This document shows positions 1 through 8,311 of a DNA stretch of 64,000 nucleotides, in pieces; position 1 is the first letter of the stretch; every line of letters starts with the position of its first letter. Position numbers and translations under genes: made by a program. The notes below the pieces were generated by a model. It saw only the letters and a list, made by a program, of their open reading frames with translations. It was not told the origin of the DNA and ran no database searches. This DNA comes from an uncultured bacterium (GTDB lineage: Bacteria; Verrucomicrobiota; Kiritimatiellia; RFP12; UBA1067), in contig CACZAK010000006.1 of assembly GCA_902779075.1 (NCBI GenBank), forward strand, positions 5,800 through 69,799, given 5' to 3'.

Positions 1-153
1 GGCCTTCACCGTGACGTCGCCCTTCTCCGGCACGTTCACCATGTAGTTGTGGTGGTGGCGGTCGCCCTGTCCGGTCAGGATGTCGAACCACTCGAGGCGG
101 TTGGACTTGCGCATCAGCTCGCCCAGCCTGGCTCCGTACTCGGATTGTCGCAT
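1..153 (-). pseudogene. Out-of-frame continuation of the kinase-like protein; partial at window edge
   Basis: On the minus strand an open frame runs from about position 153 to the window edge, offset by one base from the 114-2078 gene. It reads MRQSEYGARLGELMRKSNR, then LEWFDILTGQGDRHHHNYMV, with no stop. GxGDRHxxNxxV is the catalytic-loop pattern of the PI3/PI4-kinase-like superfamily (Asp as base, Asn as metal ligand). It follows logically on the glycine loop and lysine encoded just upstream in the other frame. The most economical reading is one gene with a single-base indel near 140-175, either a true frameshift mutation or an assembly error. The gene continues beyond position 1. Confidence 0.7.
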
Positions 154-2078
154 CCGTAGTTCGCCGCCTCGCAGCCGGGTGCCTTCTCCATGAACAGGCC
201 GAACTGGCCGTCGTGCGCGCCGACCGACGTCTTCACCATGACGTCGCCGAGCCCGAAGGCGTCCGCCGTCTTCTGCGCGGACATGTTGAGCTGCGCAACG
301 AGCTGCGTGTCCTTGTAGGATCCCTTGGAAAGCTGCAACCCCTCAAGGCCCTGGCGACCGGGGGCCTCTGGCTTGAAGATGTAGGTCGAGCCGTCCTTGT
401 ATCCGACCTGGTACACGGTGTTGACCTTGCCGCTGCCAAGGGACTCAGAGGAGACGGCGTTGGAGTCGTCGAGGGCCGGATCGGCATCCTCGTCGGGAAG
501 TCCGGCAAGGCGCGTCTCGACGACCGTCGTCACCGCCGCCCGTCCCTCGAATACGGCGGCGAGCGTCTTGTTGGTGAGGAATTTGGAAGAGTCCTTGATC
601 GCCGCCGCATTCAGGTACATCTGCACTAGATGCGCGGTTTGGGTGCTCGTGCCGGAGATCCCGCCGTAGGCGACTTTCAAGGCACCGAATTCGTCCTCGA
701 AGTTCTCGGTCAGGAACTTCCGCATCGTCTGGCGGAACTCCTTAACCAATTCCGGCGTGAAGGCATTGCGGTCCTTGCGCGACAGCGAATTGACCAGATT
801 CTGGGTGTCCGGACGCTCTTCTAACATAAAGTTGAATATTGGCTTGCCTTTGTATTCAAACTTTCCAATACTCTTCAGTTCATTCGCAACGACACCGGAA
901 AGGCAGGCCAGTTCGTTGGCGAGGGTGTTCATCTTGCGGACAGTTGCGTCGCTGTGCTTTTCCAGAAACTCAAGCGCCGCCTTGCGGAGGAGCTTCTGCG
1001 TGTCGATGGCCGCCATGAGCGCGGGGAACAGCTTCTTGACGAGCGGCTTGAACTTGTCCTGGAGAATCGGGAGGTCCGGTGCCGTGAACGTCTTGTCGAT
1101 GAATGTTCGCATCGAGTCGAACGCGACCTCGCGCCGGATGCCGTTGAGGCGCGTGGTGAGGTCCGTCAGGACGCCCCGCGCCGACTCGAAGAGCGAATGG
1201 TCGAGCGGCGTGCCCTTCGCGGCGTACGTCTTCTCCGCCCGCGCGAGGGCGTTGAACGCCTCGTCGATCTGGCGGCGGATCTTCGTGGACTCGTCGTCGG
1301 AAAGCTGGCGCTCCTGCACGGATGCGAGATCGTCGATGCGCTTCGCAAGCGGCATGAGGGAAGTGCGGAAGTCGTCGGCCACCTTCTCCGAGCCGTGCAT
1401 CTTGAGAGACTGGCTCGGGATGAGCGATTCAAGCGTCTTGTCGAGACGCGCGTTGATCGCCGGATCGTTCCCGACCTTCTCCGCCATGTCGGCGAAGTCG
1501 CAGACGAGCGTCTGAAGCTCCGAGGCGCGGCGGTCGGTCTGGAACATCGCCTCCATGAGCGCGTTCCGTGCGCGGGCGCTCGCGTTGTCCGGCAGGGCAT
1601 TCAGCGCATTGTAGAGCATTTCCGAGAGGTCCGCCTGCGCGTCGAGGGCGGCCTTGATCGCCTTGCCGACGGCGCTATTCGGGTCCCAGTCGAAGCGGCC
1701 TTTCTCGTCCTTGACGAGGGCATTGGCGATCTGTCGGCCCGAGAACTGGTTGATGGCCTGGAACGACGTCTGGGCCTTCTTCGCGGCGCCTTCGATCAAC
1801 TTGCGCGTCGCCTTGTCGAGACCGACGGCGACGAGGGTGTCCTTGAGGGCCTGGACATCAACCGGCGCCGAGGCCGTCTTCGCCACCTTGAGGAGCATCA
1901 CATCCAAGGAGGCGGCAAGGCGTTTCGTCTGGTCAAGCCGGGTATCCGCTGGTAGGGCCCGATCACCGAGCGGGCCGCCGTCTTTGCCCGGCTGAAGCTC
2001 CTCGATTTTCGGCAAATCAAAGGACTGCGGCACCTTCATGCCGCTTCCGATTGCGCTAAAACCGCCGTGTCCGCTCAT
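114..2078 (-). CDS. Large protein with C-terminal PI3/4-kinase-like N-lobe; frameshifted
   Basis: The 654-codon frame starts at an ATG preceded by a strong AAGGAG. The first ~530 residues are Ala/Lys/Asp-rich and predicted helical, with no family I recognise and no signal peptide. Residues ~545-575 contain LGSGKVNTVYQVGYKDG followed by STYIFKPE, which looks like a kinase glycine-rich loop and the ATP-binding lysine. The frame then stops at 114, but the catalytic loop (GQGDRHHHN) continues in the next frame at 1-153. It lies 119 bp downstream of the 986-residue gene on the same strand. A large helical N-terminus plus an atypical lipid/protein-kinase fold, without a signal peptide, is reminiscent of translocated effectors, but no secretion apparatus is visible here. 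Codons 34-42 (GGPLGDRAL) are encoded by a palindromic repeat element at 1951-1978. Confidence 0.7.
   Translation of the reverse strand: MSGHGGFSAIGSGMKVPQSFDLPKIEELQPGKDGGPLGDRALPADTRLDQTKRLAASLDVMLLKVAKTASAPVDVQALKDTLVAVGLDKATRKLIEGAAKKAQTSFQAINQFSGRQIANALVKDEKGRFDWDPNSAVGKAIKAALDAQADLSEMLYNALNALPDNASARARNALMEAMFQTDRRASELQTLVCDFADMAEKVGNDPAINARLDKTLESLIPSQSLKMHGSEKVADDFRTSLMPLAKRIDDLASVQERQLSDDESTKIRRQIDEAFNALARAEKTYAAKGTPLDHSLFESARGVLTDLTTRLNGIRREVAFDSMRTFIDKTFTAPDLPILQDKFKPLVKKLFPALMAAIDTQKLLRKAALEFLEKHSDATVRKMNTLANELACLSGVVANELKSIGKFEYKGKPIFNFMLEERPDTQNLVNSLSRKDRNAFTPELVKEFRQTMRKFLTENFEDEFGALKVAYGGISGTSTQTAHLVQMYLNAAAIKDSSKFLTNKTLAAVFEGRAAVTTVVETRLAGLPDEDADPALDDSNAVSSESLGSGKVNTVYQVGYKDGSTYIFKPEAPGRQGLEGLQLSKGSYKDTQLVAQLNMSAQKTADAFGLGDVMVKTSVGAHDGQFGLFMEKAPGCEAANYGCDNPSTEPGWAS
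1951..1978. repeat. REP-like palindrome, copy A (inside CDS)
   Basis: A 28-bp sequence starts ggtagg and contains a 6-bp stem GGCCCG / CGGGCC around the 9-nt loop atcaccgag. Two further copies occur at 56659-56686 and 56691-56718 with the same loop but stem GGCGCG / CGCGCC. The stem is therefore conserved by compensatory changes. This copy is translated as GGPLGDRAL in the kinase-like protein. Confidence 0.65.
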
Positions 2079-2197
2079 CTTTTTCTCCTTCCTGTCTACT
2101 CCGTTTACACCTCTGCCGATAAAAGGTTACAAGCGTCATGTCGTGCAATCGGCAAGTAAGGCGCAATAATTCACCGAACCCAGAAGGCACCATGGAA

Positions 2198-5158
2198 TCA
2201 TCCCCAAATTTCCGCCGCGCCCGCGCTGCCGCGCTGGACGACGGCCAGGGAGATTTCGCGCACTTCCTCAAGCGTGCGAAGCGTTCCGTTGTCCGAGACT
2301 AGAATCCTGTCGATGTTGTTGGCGACGAAGTTGACGGCGTCTTCGCTGGCGGAGCAGTACTTGAGCGCGATGTTGATGAGCTTGTCGACCTTATCGGCAT
2401 TGGCCGCGCCGGCTATGGCGTAGGCGTTGGTCGCCTTGGTCTTGGCCACCTTGCTTCCGTTGCGGATCAACGTATTCTGGCGCTCGGCCTCTACCTCGAT
2501 CTCGACTTCCTTTTCAGCCAGCGGGACGAGAAGTCCGAAGATTTCCCTGTCCCCGAAAGCCGCCTTGTCGAACTCGCCCCTGAAATCCCGAACGTTACCG
2601 CCGTATTCCTTGTCGAGCAGCCTTTCGACAGTCATGATGTACTGGTTCGCCTGTTGCTCCAGCGCCATGCCCTGTTCGTCTATGAATGAGGCAACGGTCC
2701 TGGAGACCGCGGCGCCGGCGGGTTGCTCGCCGCGTATGAACCCGTCAAGGACGGTGAAGAGTTTCGACGCCGTCTCGGAGCGGAATGCGTCCCTCACGCC
2801 GTTGAGCTGCGCTTCCGAGAACTTCGCGATGAGCAGCGAGAAGACGAATTCCCGCGCCGGGCCCATTTCGTCGCCACCCTCGAGAGAGTCCCTCACGTAC
2901 GCGTTGTGTATCACGTTCTCCACGGCCTCGCGCATGTCGATGACGGCCTTGGTAATCTGCTGCGGCGTGGATTTCGCGCTGAGTTTCGAGAAATCTCCTA
3001 TTTTCTCGGCCGATGCGGCCCTGAGGATGTTTCCGATAAGCCCGGGCGGAACGCTCTTGCCGTTCAGGCCCCACAGGAAGTAGCAGCCTGCGTCTTCGAT
3101 TGCGGTGCTCCCTGCCGCCTCGCGGCGCACCTCTTCGAGATTGGCGCGTACTGCGTCGATGCGCGCCTTGATCTGTTCGGGCGTGCGCAACTTGGCGGTG
3201 CCGGTGATGTAAAGCCCAGGGATTGTCCGCGAGACGATGTCCTTCAGCTCGAAGTCGTCACCGCAGTGCGCGAGCATGTCCTTGATGATGTTCTTGGCGG
3301 CGGCTTGGTCATTCTCGGGCAGTTTGGCGGCGATCTGGTTGACGAACGTCATCGCCTTCGCCTCGTACTGGCCGCGGTCGCCGCGCACGCGCATGGGCGT
3401 GGTGGCGACATTGCCGTCCACGTCGATTGTCGTGGTCCAGTTGAATTTGACCGGGAAGCCCTTGGGCTCGGAGTACTTGATCGTGACGGCACCCGTCTCG
3501 TCGTTGCGCGAGAAGGTGAACGTGAGGGGCATGTGCTCGTCGGAGTTGACGCCGTACTGCTCGAAGGCGCGGTTGGTGTTGCTGCCGGTGCCGCTCTGGG
3601 AAAGGAGGAAATAGACGTTCGAGAGCTGCTTCGGGTGAACCTCTCCGCAAAGATCCTTGATCTTGTCGGCAATGGCGTTGCTCGAGGCGCGCACGTCCTC
3701 CGCCTCTTCTGCGCCCTTCTTTGCGGCAACGGTCGTGCCGTCCGGGAAGTTGAAGACAAACTTCGTATCCTCATCCTGGATTGCGTCCTCCCCGTTACTG
3801 ATAAACGAAGGGCTCGAGGGACGGTTGAGGTCGCCGATCATCGTCTCGCGTCCGCCATTCGCGGTGCCGTCCAGTTGCTCGAGCTTCCCGCTGAAGGAGG
3901 AGATGCCCGGCGCGTTCTTGATGCCCGTTCCAGAGCGAATGGCCGCCGCGGCTTCGTCAAGCGTGGCGCCGGAATGCATTGCGAGAGCGTGCAGGGGCAG
4001 GATGATGTCCATATTCTCCTCGCGCTGCAGCTTCGCTTCAAACGCATCGGTGATTTCCTTGTTCGTGGCGTTGGCCGAGACCTGGAGATCTGAAAAGAGG
4101 ATAGGCACGAGATGGGCGCGGTCGAGCTTTCCAGATTTCTGCAGCGCCGCGACGGCGTCGAAGTTCTTCATCACGCGCGCGCCGAGAACTGCGCTGATGC
4201 TCTGGTCGATTTCCGATTTCTTATCGGGCATATTGTTGCCCGAGGGGAGCTTGTGTAATGCGTCGAACACGGCGTAGAGAACGGTGCGCTTCTCCGGCGA
4301 AATCTGCGCGAGCGAGTTTGCGAAGGAAATCGTGTAGTTTCGCCCGATGAAGCGCATCGCCGGGTTGTTTTTCATCCCGAAGGCATCCTCGGGGTTTGCC
4401 GCCTCGAGCGGGATTTTGGAATTGACCGCGATCTCCTCCATCAGGAACTTCAGCGCGGGAACAGCGGAATGGCGGTTGCATATCCCGGCCATGAAATTGC
4501 GCTTTGTCGGCGTATCGAGCTTGCCTGCCGCGTAGTCGTCATGGAGGTTCTCGAACCATCCGGCGAACTTGTCCATGAGCGCAAGGCCCTTCTTGAAGTT
4601 CTCGACATTCTGCGTGAAGCGTCCGCCGCAGTCGTAGAGGCGGCGCGCCTTCGAATTCGGGTCCAGCACGGCGGATTCCGCCTCCTCGTCGGTGCAGCCG
4701 GTCGCCTGCTGGTAGATGTTCGCGGCGCGCGCGAGCTTCGGCAGCTCGGAGGCAACATAGCCCATCGACGTCGCCTTGCCGATGCTCGCCGGGTCGGTGA
4801 ACTTGCCGCCTCTTACCGTGTCGATGGCGATCCTCACGAGGTTGATGCGCCGCGCCGTGAGGGGCTTGCCCTTGTCGAAGTCCTCGAGCTTCATGTTGTC
4901 GCGCACGATGTCCGGTATGTTCCTCTCGCCGCCGAACATGTCCGCGATCGTCTTGCGGAACAAGTCGCGCACCTGGTCGTTCGCCGTCTTCATGTCCGAT
5001 GTTCGAAAAATCGACGAGAACGTGCCCTTGTAGTCGCCCCTCGGCATACCCGAGAAGCGCACCACGGTATCTTCGCCTTGCGTCGCGTACGCATTGTTCG
5101 CAAAATCCACGAACTTCTGGAAGTTCGCGCTGTAGTTTGCATTTACCAATCCTGGCAT
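2198..5158 (-). CDS. Large protein of unknown family (986 aa)
   Basis: It starts at ATG 5158 with AAAGGA upstream and ends at TGA 2198. The N-terminus (MPGLVNANYSANFQKF) has no signal peptide or membrane segment. The protein is long, mixed helical and acidic/lysine-rich, with several regular Asn/Lys helices. Residues ~520-580 have beta-rich character (GTGSNTNRAFEQYG, then TFTFSRNDETGAVTIKY). I do not recognise a family. It is the first gene of a two-gene unit with the kinase-like gene downstream, and both genes share an AAAAGGTTACA 11-mer in their upstream regions (5272-5282 and 2121-2131, plus-strand reading). Its promoter is probably at 5382-5410. A role as a secreted or translocated protein is only a guess from its size, its partner and the lack of enzyme motifs. 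Confidence 0.75.
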   Translation of the reverse strand: MPGLVNANYSANFQKFVDFANNAYATQGEDTVVRFSGMPRGDYKGTFSSIFRTSDMKTANDQVRDLFRKTIADMFGGERNIPDIVRDNMKLEDFDKGKPLTARRINLVRIAIDTVRGGKFTDPASIGKATSMGYVASELPKLARAANIYQQATGCTDEEAESAVLDPNSKARRLYDCGGRFTQNVENFKKGLALMDKFAGWFENLHDDYAAGKLDTPTKRNFMAGICNRHSAVPALKFLMEEIAVNSKIPLEAANPEDAFGMKNNPAMRFIGRNYTISFANSLAQISPEKRTVLYAVFDALHKLPSGNNMPDKKSEIDQSISAVLGARVMKNFDAVAALQKSGKLDRAHLVPILFSDLQVSANATNKEITDAFEAKLQREENMDIILPLHALAMHSGATLDEAAAAIRSGTGIKNAPGISSFSGKLEQLDGTANGGRETMIGDLNRPSSPSFISNGEDAIQDEDTKFVFNFPDGTTVAAKKGAEEAEDVRASSNAIADKIKDLCGEVHPKQLSNVYFLLSQSGTGSNTNRAFEQYGVNSDEHMPLTFTFSRNDETGAVTIKYSEPKGFPVKFNWTTTIDVDGNVATTPMRVRGDRGQYEAKAMTFVNQIAAKLPENDQAAAKNIIKDMLAHCGDDFELKDIVSRTIPGLYITGTAKLRTPEQIKARIDAVRANLEEVRREAAGSTAIEDAGCYFLWGLNGKSVPPGLIGNILRAASAEKIGDFSKLSAKSTPQQITKAVIDMREAVENVIHNAYVRDSLEGGDEMGPAREFVFSLLIAKFSEAQLNGVRDAFRSETASKLFTVLDGFIRGEQPAGAAVSRTVASFIDEQGMALEQQANQYIMTVERLLDKEYGGNVRDFRGEFDKAAFGDREIFGLLVPLAEKEVEIEVEAERQNTLIRNGSKVAKTKATNAYAIAGAANADKVDKLINIALKYCSASEDAVNFVANNIDRILVSDNGTLRTLEEVREISLAVVQRGSAGAAEIWG

Positions 5159-5381
5159 TATTTAGTTCCTTTCTTTATTTAAGCTTATCGACCTCGGTCG
5201 GGACAGCGCTCCCACAGAGCCCTACCCTCCCGAACTTTTCAACTTCTCGACTTGTATACACGCAGAACACGAAAAGGTTACACATGGAAAAATCCGAGTT
5301 CAGCAGCGCCGCCAGCAAATTTCCAGTGCAACGCCCGTTGCCTATCCAAATGCTGACAGAGCTTTCCAGTATGTTGGGCGT
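5159..5381 (-). other. Long 5' leader of the 986-aa gene, no gene seen
   Basis: About 220 bp separate the predicted start point (promoter at 5382-5410) from ATG 5158. No convincing ORF or strong terminator was seen. It contains the 11-mer AAAAGGTTACA at 5272-5282, also found upstream of the neighbouring kinase-like gene. Confidence 0.4.
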
Positions 5382-5410
5382 AGTATAACACATATCAGTT
5401 GAGGGCACAA
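5382..5410 (-). promoter_or_regulatory. Promoter for the 986-aa gene
   Basis: On the minus strand TTGTGC (5405-5410), a 17-bp spacer and TATACT (5382-5387) form a sigma70-like promoter. It diverges from the TetR promoter, and a palindrome lies between them. Confidence 0.55.
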
Positions 5411-5436
5411 GTGGCCATCTGGAGGTCCTGCAAAAA

Positions 5437-5451
5437 ATGACCGCAGGTCAT
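5437..5451. promoter_or_regulatory. Palindromic operator, probable TetR self-regulation site
   Basis: ATGACCGCAGGTCAT is a perfect 6-3-6 inverted repeat. Its last base is the first base of the -35 box of the TetR promoter. Its placement between divergent promoters and next to a TetR-family gene is typical of an autoregulatory operator. Confidence 0.6.
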
Positions 5452-5479
5452 TGACTTACGGTCGGTGATATGTTATAAT
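5451..5479 (+). promoter_or_regulatory. Promoter of the TetR/redox operon
   Basis: TTGACT (5451-5456), a 17-bp spacer and TATAAT (5474-5479) closely match the sigma70 consensus. An AGGAG ribosome site at 5501-5505 follows, 9 nt before the GTG start at 5515. Confidence 0.75.
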
Positions 5480-5514
5480 GCCCGCCGTCTTTCACCCCAC
5501 AGGAGACTTGAAGC

Positions 5515-5748
5515 GTGACGAAACGGCAGGAAATAGCGCAGGAGACGCGCCACAAAATATACACGACGGCTTGTTCTCTCATCGAGAAGAACGGGTTTGC
5601 CAACGTGTCCGTCGAAGACATCACGCACGCCTGTGGCGTGGCGAAAGGCACCTTCTACGTCTATTTCAAGCGCAAGGAGGACATCATCTTCGAGTGCTGC
5701 AAGGAGTGGTTCAGCGACGTGGACCGCAAGGCGCGCGACGCGAAGTGA
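5515..5748 (+). CDS. TetR/AcrR-family regulator, N-terminal DNA-binding part (frameshifted gene)
   Basis: It uses a GTG start with AGGAG 9 nt upstream. The 77 residues form a complete TetR helix-turn-helix domain: an N-terminal helix (QEIAQETRHKIYTTACSLI), EKNGFANVSVEDI, and the recognition helix with THACGVAKGTFYVYFKRKED. The frame then stops at TGA 5746-5748. The expected ligand-binding domain continues at once in another frame to 6035. A ~170-residue TetR protein split by one indel is the simplest explanation. If it is not an assembly error, only a DNA-binding fragment is made and induction would be lost. The gene is first in an operon of redox and detoxification enzymes and probably represses it through the palindrome at 5437-5451. 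Confidence 0.8.
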   Translation: MTKRQEIAQETRHKIYTTACSLIEKNGFANVSVEDITHACGVAKGTFYVYFKRKEDIIFECCKEWFSDVDRKARDAK

Positions 5749-6035
5749 TCAATCCGTCCGATTCGCCGGGGGAGATGTGCGGCGGCAAGTACGCATACGA
5801 CCACAAGCGCCTTACGGATTTCCTCAACGACGCGGTGAAGGAAGGTCTGCTGAAGAAGAACACTCCCGTAGATACGCTCGTGCATCTTTTCATGAGCGAG
5901 CTCTACGGCATGATGACGTGCTGGTGCATGAGCGACACGAAGTTCGATCCGGAGGAGTGGGTCGGGCGCTTTGCCAAGCTCCAGCTACCCGCCACCCTCG
6001 CCCCGTACCTGACTTTGAAGAAAGGAGAGCCGTGA
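5749..6035 (+). pseudogene. TetR regulator, C-terminal ligand-binding part out of frame
   Basis: In the frame offset from the HTH part, 5749-6035 encodes a helical segment with MCGGKYAYDHKRLTDFLND, AVKEGLLKKNTPVDTLVHLF and MSELYGMMTCWCMSDTKF, then a C-terminal EEWVGRFAKLQLP. These are typical TetR C-terminal helices. There is no own ribosome site or start, so it is a continuation of 5515-5748 after a frameshift. The stop lies one base before the next ATG at 6037, consistent with a translationally coupled intact ancestor. The Cys pair (CWC) could sense thiol-reactive ligands, which is speculative. Confidence 0.75.
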
Positions 6036-6036
6036 A

Positions 6037-6927
6037 ATGAACAGAAGGGAATTCGTAAAAGGTTCGCTTGCGCTGACGGGCGCTGTGGCCATGGGGAACA
6101 TTGGCCATGCCGAGGAAGGAACAAAGAAGATGAAGATAAAGCAGATTCGCAATGCAACGCTTCGCGTCACGTTTGGTGGCGTGGAGTTTCTGGTCGATCC
6201 GTGGCTCGTCAGCAAGGCTGAAGGATTCACTTTCGGTCAAGGGCCGTTCGCGTCGGAGGTTGTCGACCCTGCGCAACTGGACATCGTTATGCCGATGTGC
6301 GAACTACCCATGCCGCTTTCCGATGTGCTCCTTGGCGTTGACGCCTATCTGCTCACGCACCTCCATCCCGACCACTTCGACATGGCGAGCGACGGTACGG
6401 CGGGCGCGAAGCTCGACAAGTCCGTTCCGCTCTTCGTGCAGAACGAGCGCGAGGTCGGCGTGATGAAGAAGTCTGACTTTGCGGACGTTCGGATGTTTAC
6501 GGACGACGGCGTCACGTTCAAGGGCGTGACATTGAAGCGCACGTTCGCCAAGCATGGGACGAAAGCGCCGTGCGGTCCGGCGTCCGGAATCTTCTTCTCC
6601 GCGTCCAGCGAAAAGAAGACTCTCTGGATCCTCGGCGACACTATCTGGTGCGACGAGGTCGCGAAGACGATGGCGGCACTGAAGCCGGATGTGGTCGTGC
6701 TGAACGCTTGCGCCGCGCAGCTCAAGACCTACGGACGTCTCATCATGGACGATGCCGATGTCGAAAGCGTCTGCCGCGCCGCGCCAAACGCCACGATCAT
6801 TGCGAGCCACATGGATACCGTTGCCCACGCCTCGCTGACGCGCAAGACGCTCAAAGCCGCCCTTGAACGACGCGGCCTCGCCTCACGCGTCCTGATGCCC
6901 GACGACGGCGAAGAGTACACGTTCTGA
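6037..6927 (+). CDS. Tat-exported metallo-beta-lactamase-fold hydrolase
   Basis: It begins MNRREFVKGSLALTGAVAMG, a twin-arginine-like signal (RREFVKG then a hydrophobic run). The mature part is an MBL-fold protein of the UlaG-like type: THLHPDHFD (HxHxDH, residues ~107-113), further metal ligands in KHG, an Asp in ILGDTIW and a late His in SHMDTVAH. The substrate is unknown. An internal ATG at 6130 (residue 32, MKIKQIRN) has its own AAGGAAC site 8 nt upstream, so a cytoplasmic form could also be made. It follows the TetR gene by one base and belongs to the same operon as the rubredoxin fusion and peroxidase, suggesting a detoxification role. Confidence 0.8.
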   Translation: MNRREFVKGSLALTGAVAMGNIGHAEEGTKKMKIKQIRNATLRVTFGGVEFLVDPWLVSKAEGFTFGQGPFASEVVDPAQLDIVMPMCELPMPLSDVLLGVDAYLLTHLHPDHFDMASDGTAGAKLDKSVPLFVQNEREVGVMKKSDFADVRMFTDDGVTFKGVTLKRTFAKHGTKAPCGPASGIFFSASSEKKTLWILGDTIWCDEVAKTMAALKPDVVVLNACAAQLKTYGRLIMDDADVESVCRAAPNATIIASHMDTVAHASLTRKTLKAALERRGLASRVLMPDDGEEYTF

Positions 6928-6946
6928 CAAGAAAGGAAAACAAACA

Positions 6947-7342
6947 ATGAATGAAGACCTTGAACAAACCACATCAGTAACACAAGAGCAGACTGAGGCG
7001 GAACTGAGCAAGGCGTTCCACCTGCTGTGCGACGCATTCCCTGAGCCGATGCAGTTGTGCCATCGCACGCACCGCATCATCGCGGTAAATCCGGCTGCTG
7101 AAGCTTACGGGCGCGTTGTCGGCGCAAATTGCGCAAAGGGATGCCCGGGCCTTAGGGCCGGACTCTGCCGCCATGCGCAGATGATGAAAAAAGGCAAGGC
7201 AACGTGGTTCCACATGCCGGACAGCGGGAACGGGCGTCCTTCGACGGCCTACTGGATTCCGGTGACGGGTCACCCCGACTACTACTTCCATTTCGGCGTC
7301 GGCGTCACGCTCGACTACGCCGCAAAACCAACCGAGGAATGA
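6947..7342 (+). CDS. PAS-like sensor protein with conserved cysteines
   Basis: This is a 131-residue soluble protein. The core (LLCDAFPEPMQLCHRTHRII, then AVNPAAEAYGRVVGANCAKG) matches the start of a PAS fold, in which NPAAE follows the first strands. It continues with CPGLRAGLCRHAQMMKKGKA, giving Cys residues suited to a metal, heme or Fe-S site. No kinase or output domain is attached. It sits 19 bp after the MBL gene, with AAGAAAGGA upstream, and 21 bp before the MBL-rubredoxin gene. It may be a stand-alone redox or ligand sensor for this operon, but the function is unproven. Confidence 0.65.
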   Translation: MNEDLEQTTSVTQEQTEAELSKAFHLLCDAFPEPMQLCHRTHRIIAVNPAAEAYGRVVGANCAKGCPGLRAGLCRHAQMMKKGKATWFHMPDSGNGRPSTAYWIPVTGHPDYYFHFGVGVTLDYAAKPTEE

Positions 7343-7363
7343 CAACTGAAAGGAGCAAACAAG

Positions 7364-8302
7364 ATGAGCATAACGATAAAGCCTGTCCGTTTTGCCGAAA
7401 ACGGTTTCATGACGCGTCCGTTCGCCCTTGGCGGCGAAGGTGCAGAAGGACTTGACCCTGCGGTCAAGTACCGCTCGTGCCTCCAGAACTGGGTGATCGA
7501 CACGGGGAGCGAAGTCATCCTCGTCGACACGGGCGTTCCCGAGGACTTCCCGTTTGGCGAACCGACAGAGGATGCGACAATCTATGTCGGCAAGAAAATC
7601 AAGCCGTACGTCGAGGCGCTTGCCGACCTTGGCTACAAGCCGGAGCAGGTCTCGAAGATCCTCATCACCCACAAGCACGCCGACCACACGGGCGTACTGC
7701 GCTTCTTCCCAAACGCGCAGATCATCTGCTCGGCCGCCGAGGCTGAATCGGACGAGATAAAGCCGTTCAACCCAACCGTGGCGACGTTCCAGGACGGACC
7801 GTACTACGAGTTCCCGGCGTCGCAGCGCATTGCGGACGGCGTGACGTACATTTCCGCGCCCGGGCACACGAACGGCAACTGCATCGTCGCGGTTGAGTCC
7901 GACGGACTTTTCTACCTCATCCACGGCGACGTCACCTACACCGACGTGGCATTCTACGAGAACAGGCTGTCCGTCGTCTATGAAGACAAGGCCGCAGCCC
8001 GCGAGACGCTCGACCGCTGCCGCGCGTTCTGCGCCGCGCGTCCGACCGTCTGGCTCGGCACGCACACGCCGGAAGCGCTGGAAAGCCTTGAGGCGAAGCG
8101 CGTCGTCGATCTCGCGAATCCGCCCGCCGTCATCCCACCGGGAGAGATTGTGTTCAAGACGCCGACCGGAAAGTACGTCTGCTCCGTCTGCGGATATGTG
8201 TACGATCCGGCCGAGAACGACGGCGTCGCGTTCGAGGACCTTCCCGCCGACTGGCGCTGTCCGCGCTGCCGCCAGCCCAAGGACAAATTCAACCGCGCTT
8301 AG
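7364..8302 (+). CDS. MBL-fold hydrolase fused to C-terminal rubredoxin
   Basis: It has 312 residues and an AAAGGAG site upstream. The MBL domain has VDTG at ~50, THKHADHTG (residues ~103-111, HxHxDH), APGHTNGN and HGDVTYTD, all metal-binding blocks of the glyoxalase II/flavodiiron-like superfamily. The last ~50 residues are a complete rubredoxin: [16 protein letters not shown], then [13 protein letters not shown], with two CxxC knuckles for one iron. Similar MBL plus rubredoxin layouts occur in flavodiiron reductases, but no flavodoxin domain is seen here. This may be an electron-accepting hydrolase or peroxide/NO-related enzyme. No signal peptide. Central member of the redox operon. Confidence 0.85.
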   Translation: MSITIKPVRFAENGFMTRPFALGGEGAEGLDPAVKYRSCLQNWVIDTGSEVILVDTGVPEDFPFGEPTEDATIYVGKKIKPYVEALADLGYKPEQVSKILITHKHADHTGVLRFFPNAQIICSAAEAESDEIKPFNPTVATFQDGPYYEFPASQRIADGVTYISAPGHTNGNCIVAVESDGLFYLIHGDVTYTDVAFYENRLSVVYEDKAAARETLDRCRAFCAARPTVWLGTHTPEALESLEAKRVVDLANPPAVIPPGEIVFKTPTGKYVCSVCGYVYDPAENDGVAFEDLPADWRCPRCRQPKDKFNRA

Positions 8303-8311
8303 GAACTAACA

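Noticed and set aside
1..5158. Type III secretion locus
   Set aside because: Only effector-like features are seen. No export apparatus, chaperone or needle gene is in the window, so no claim is made beyond the individual proteins.
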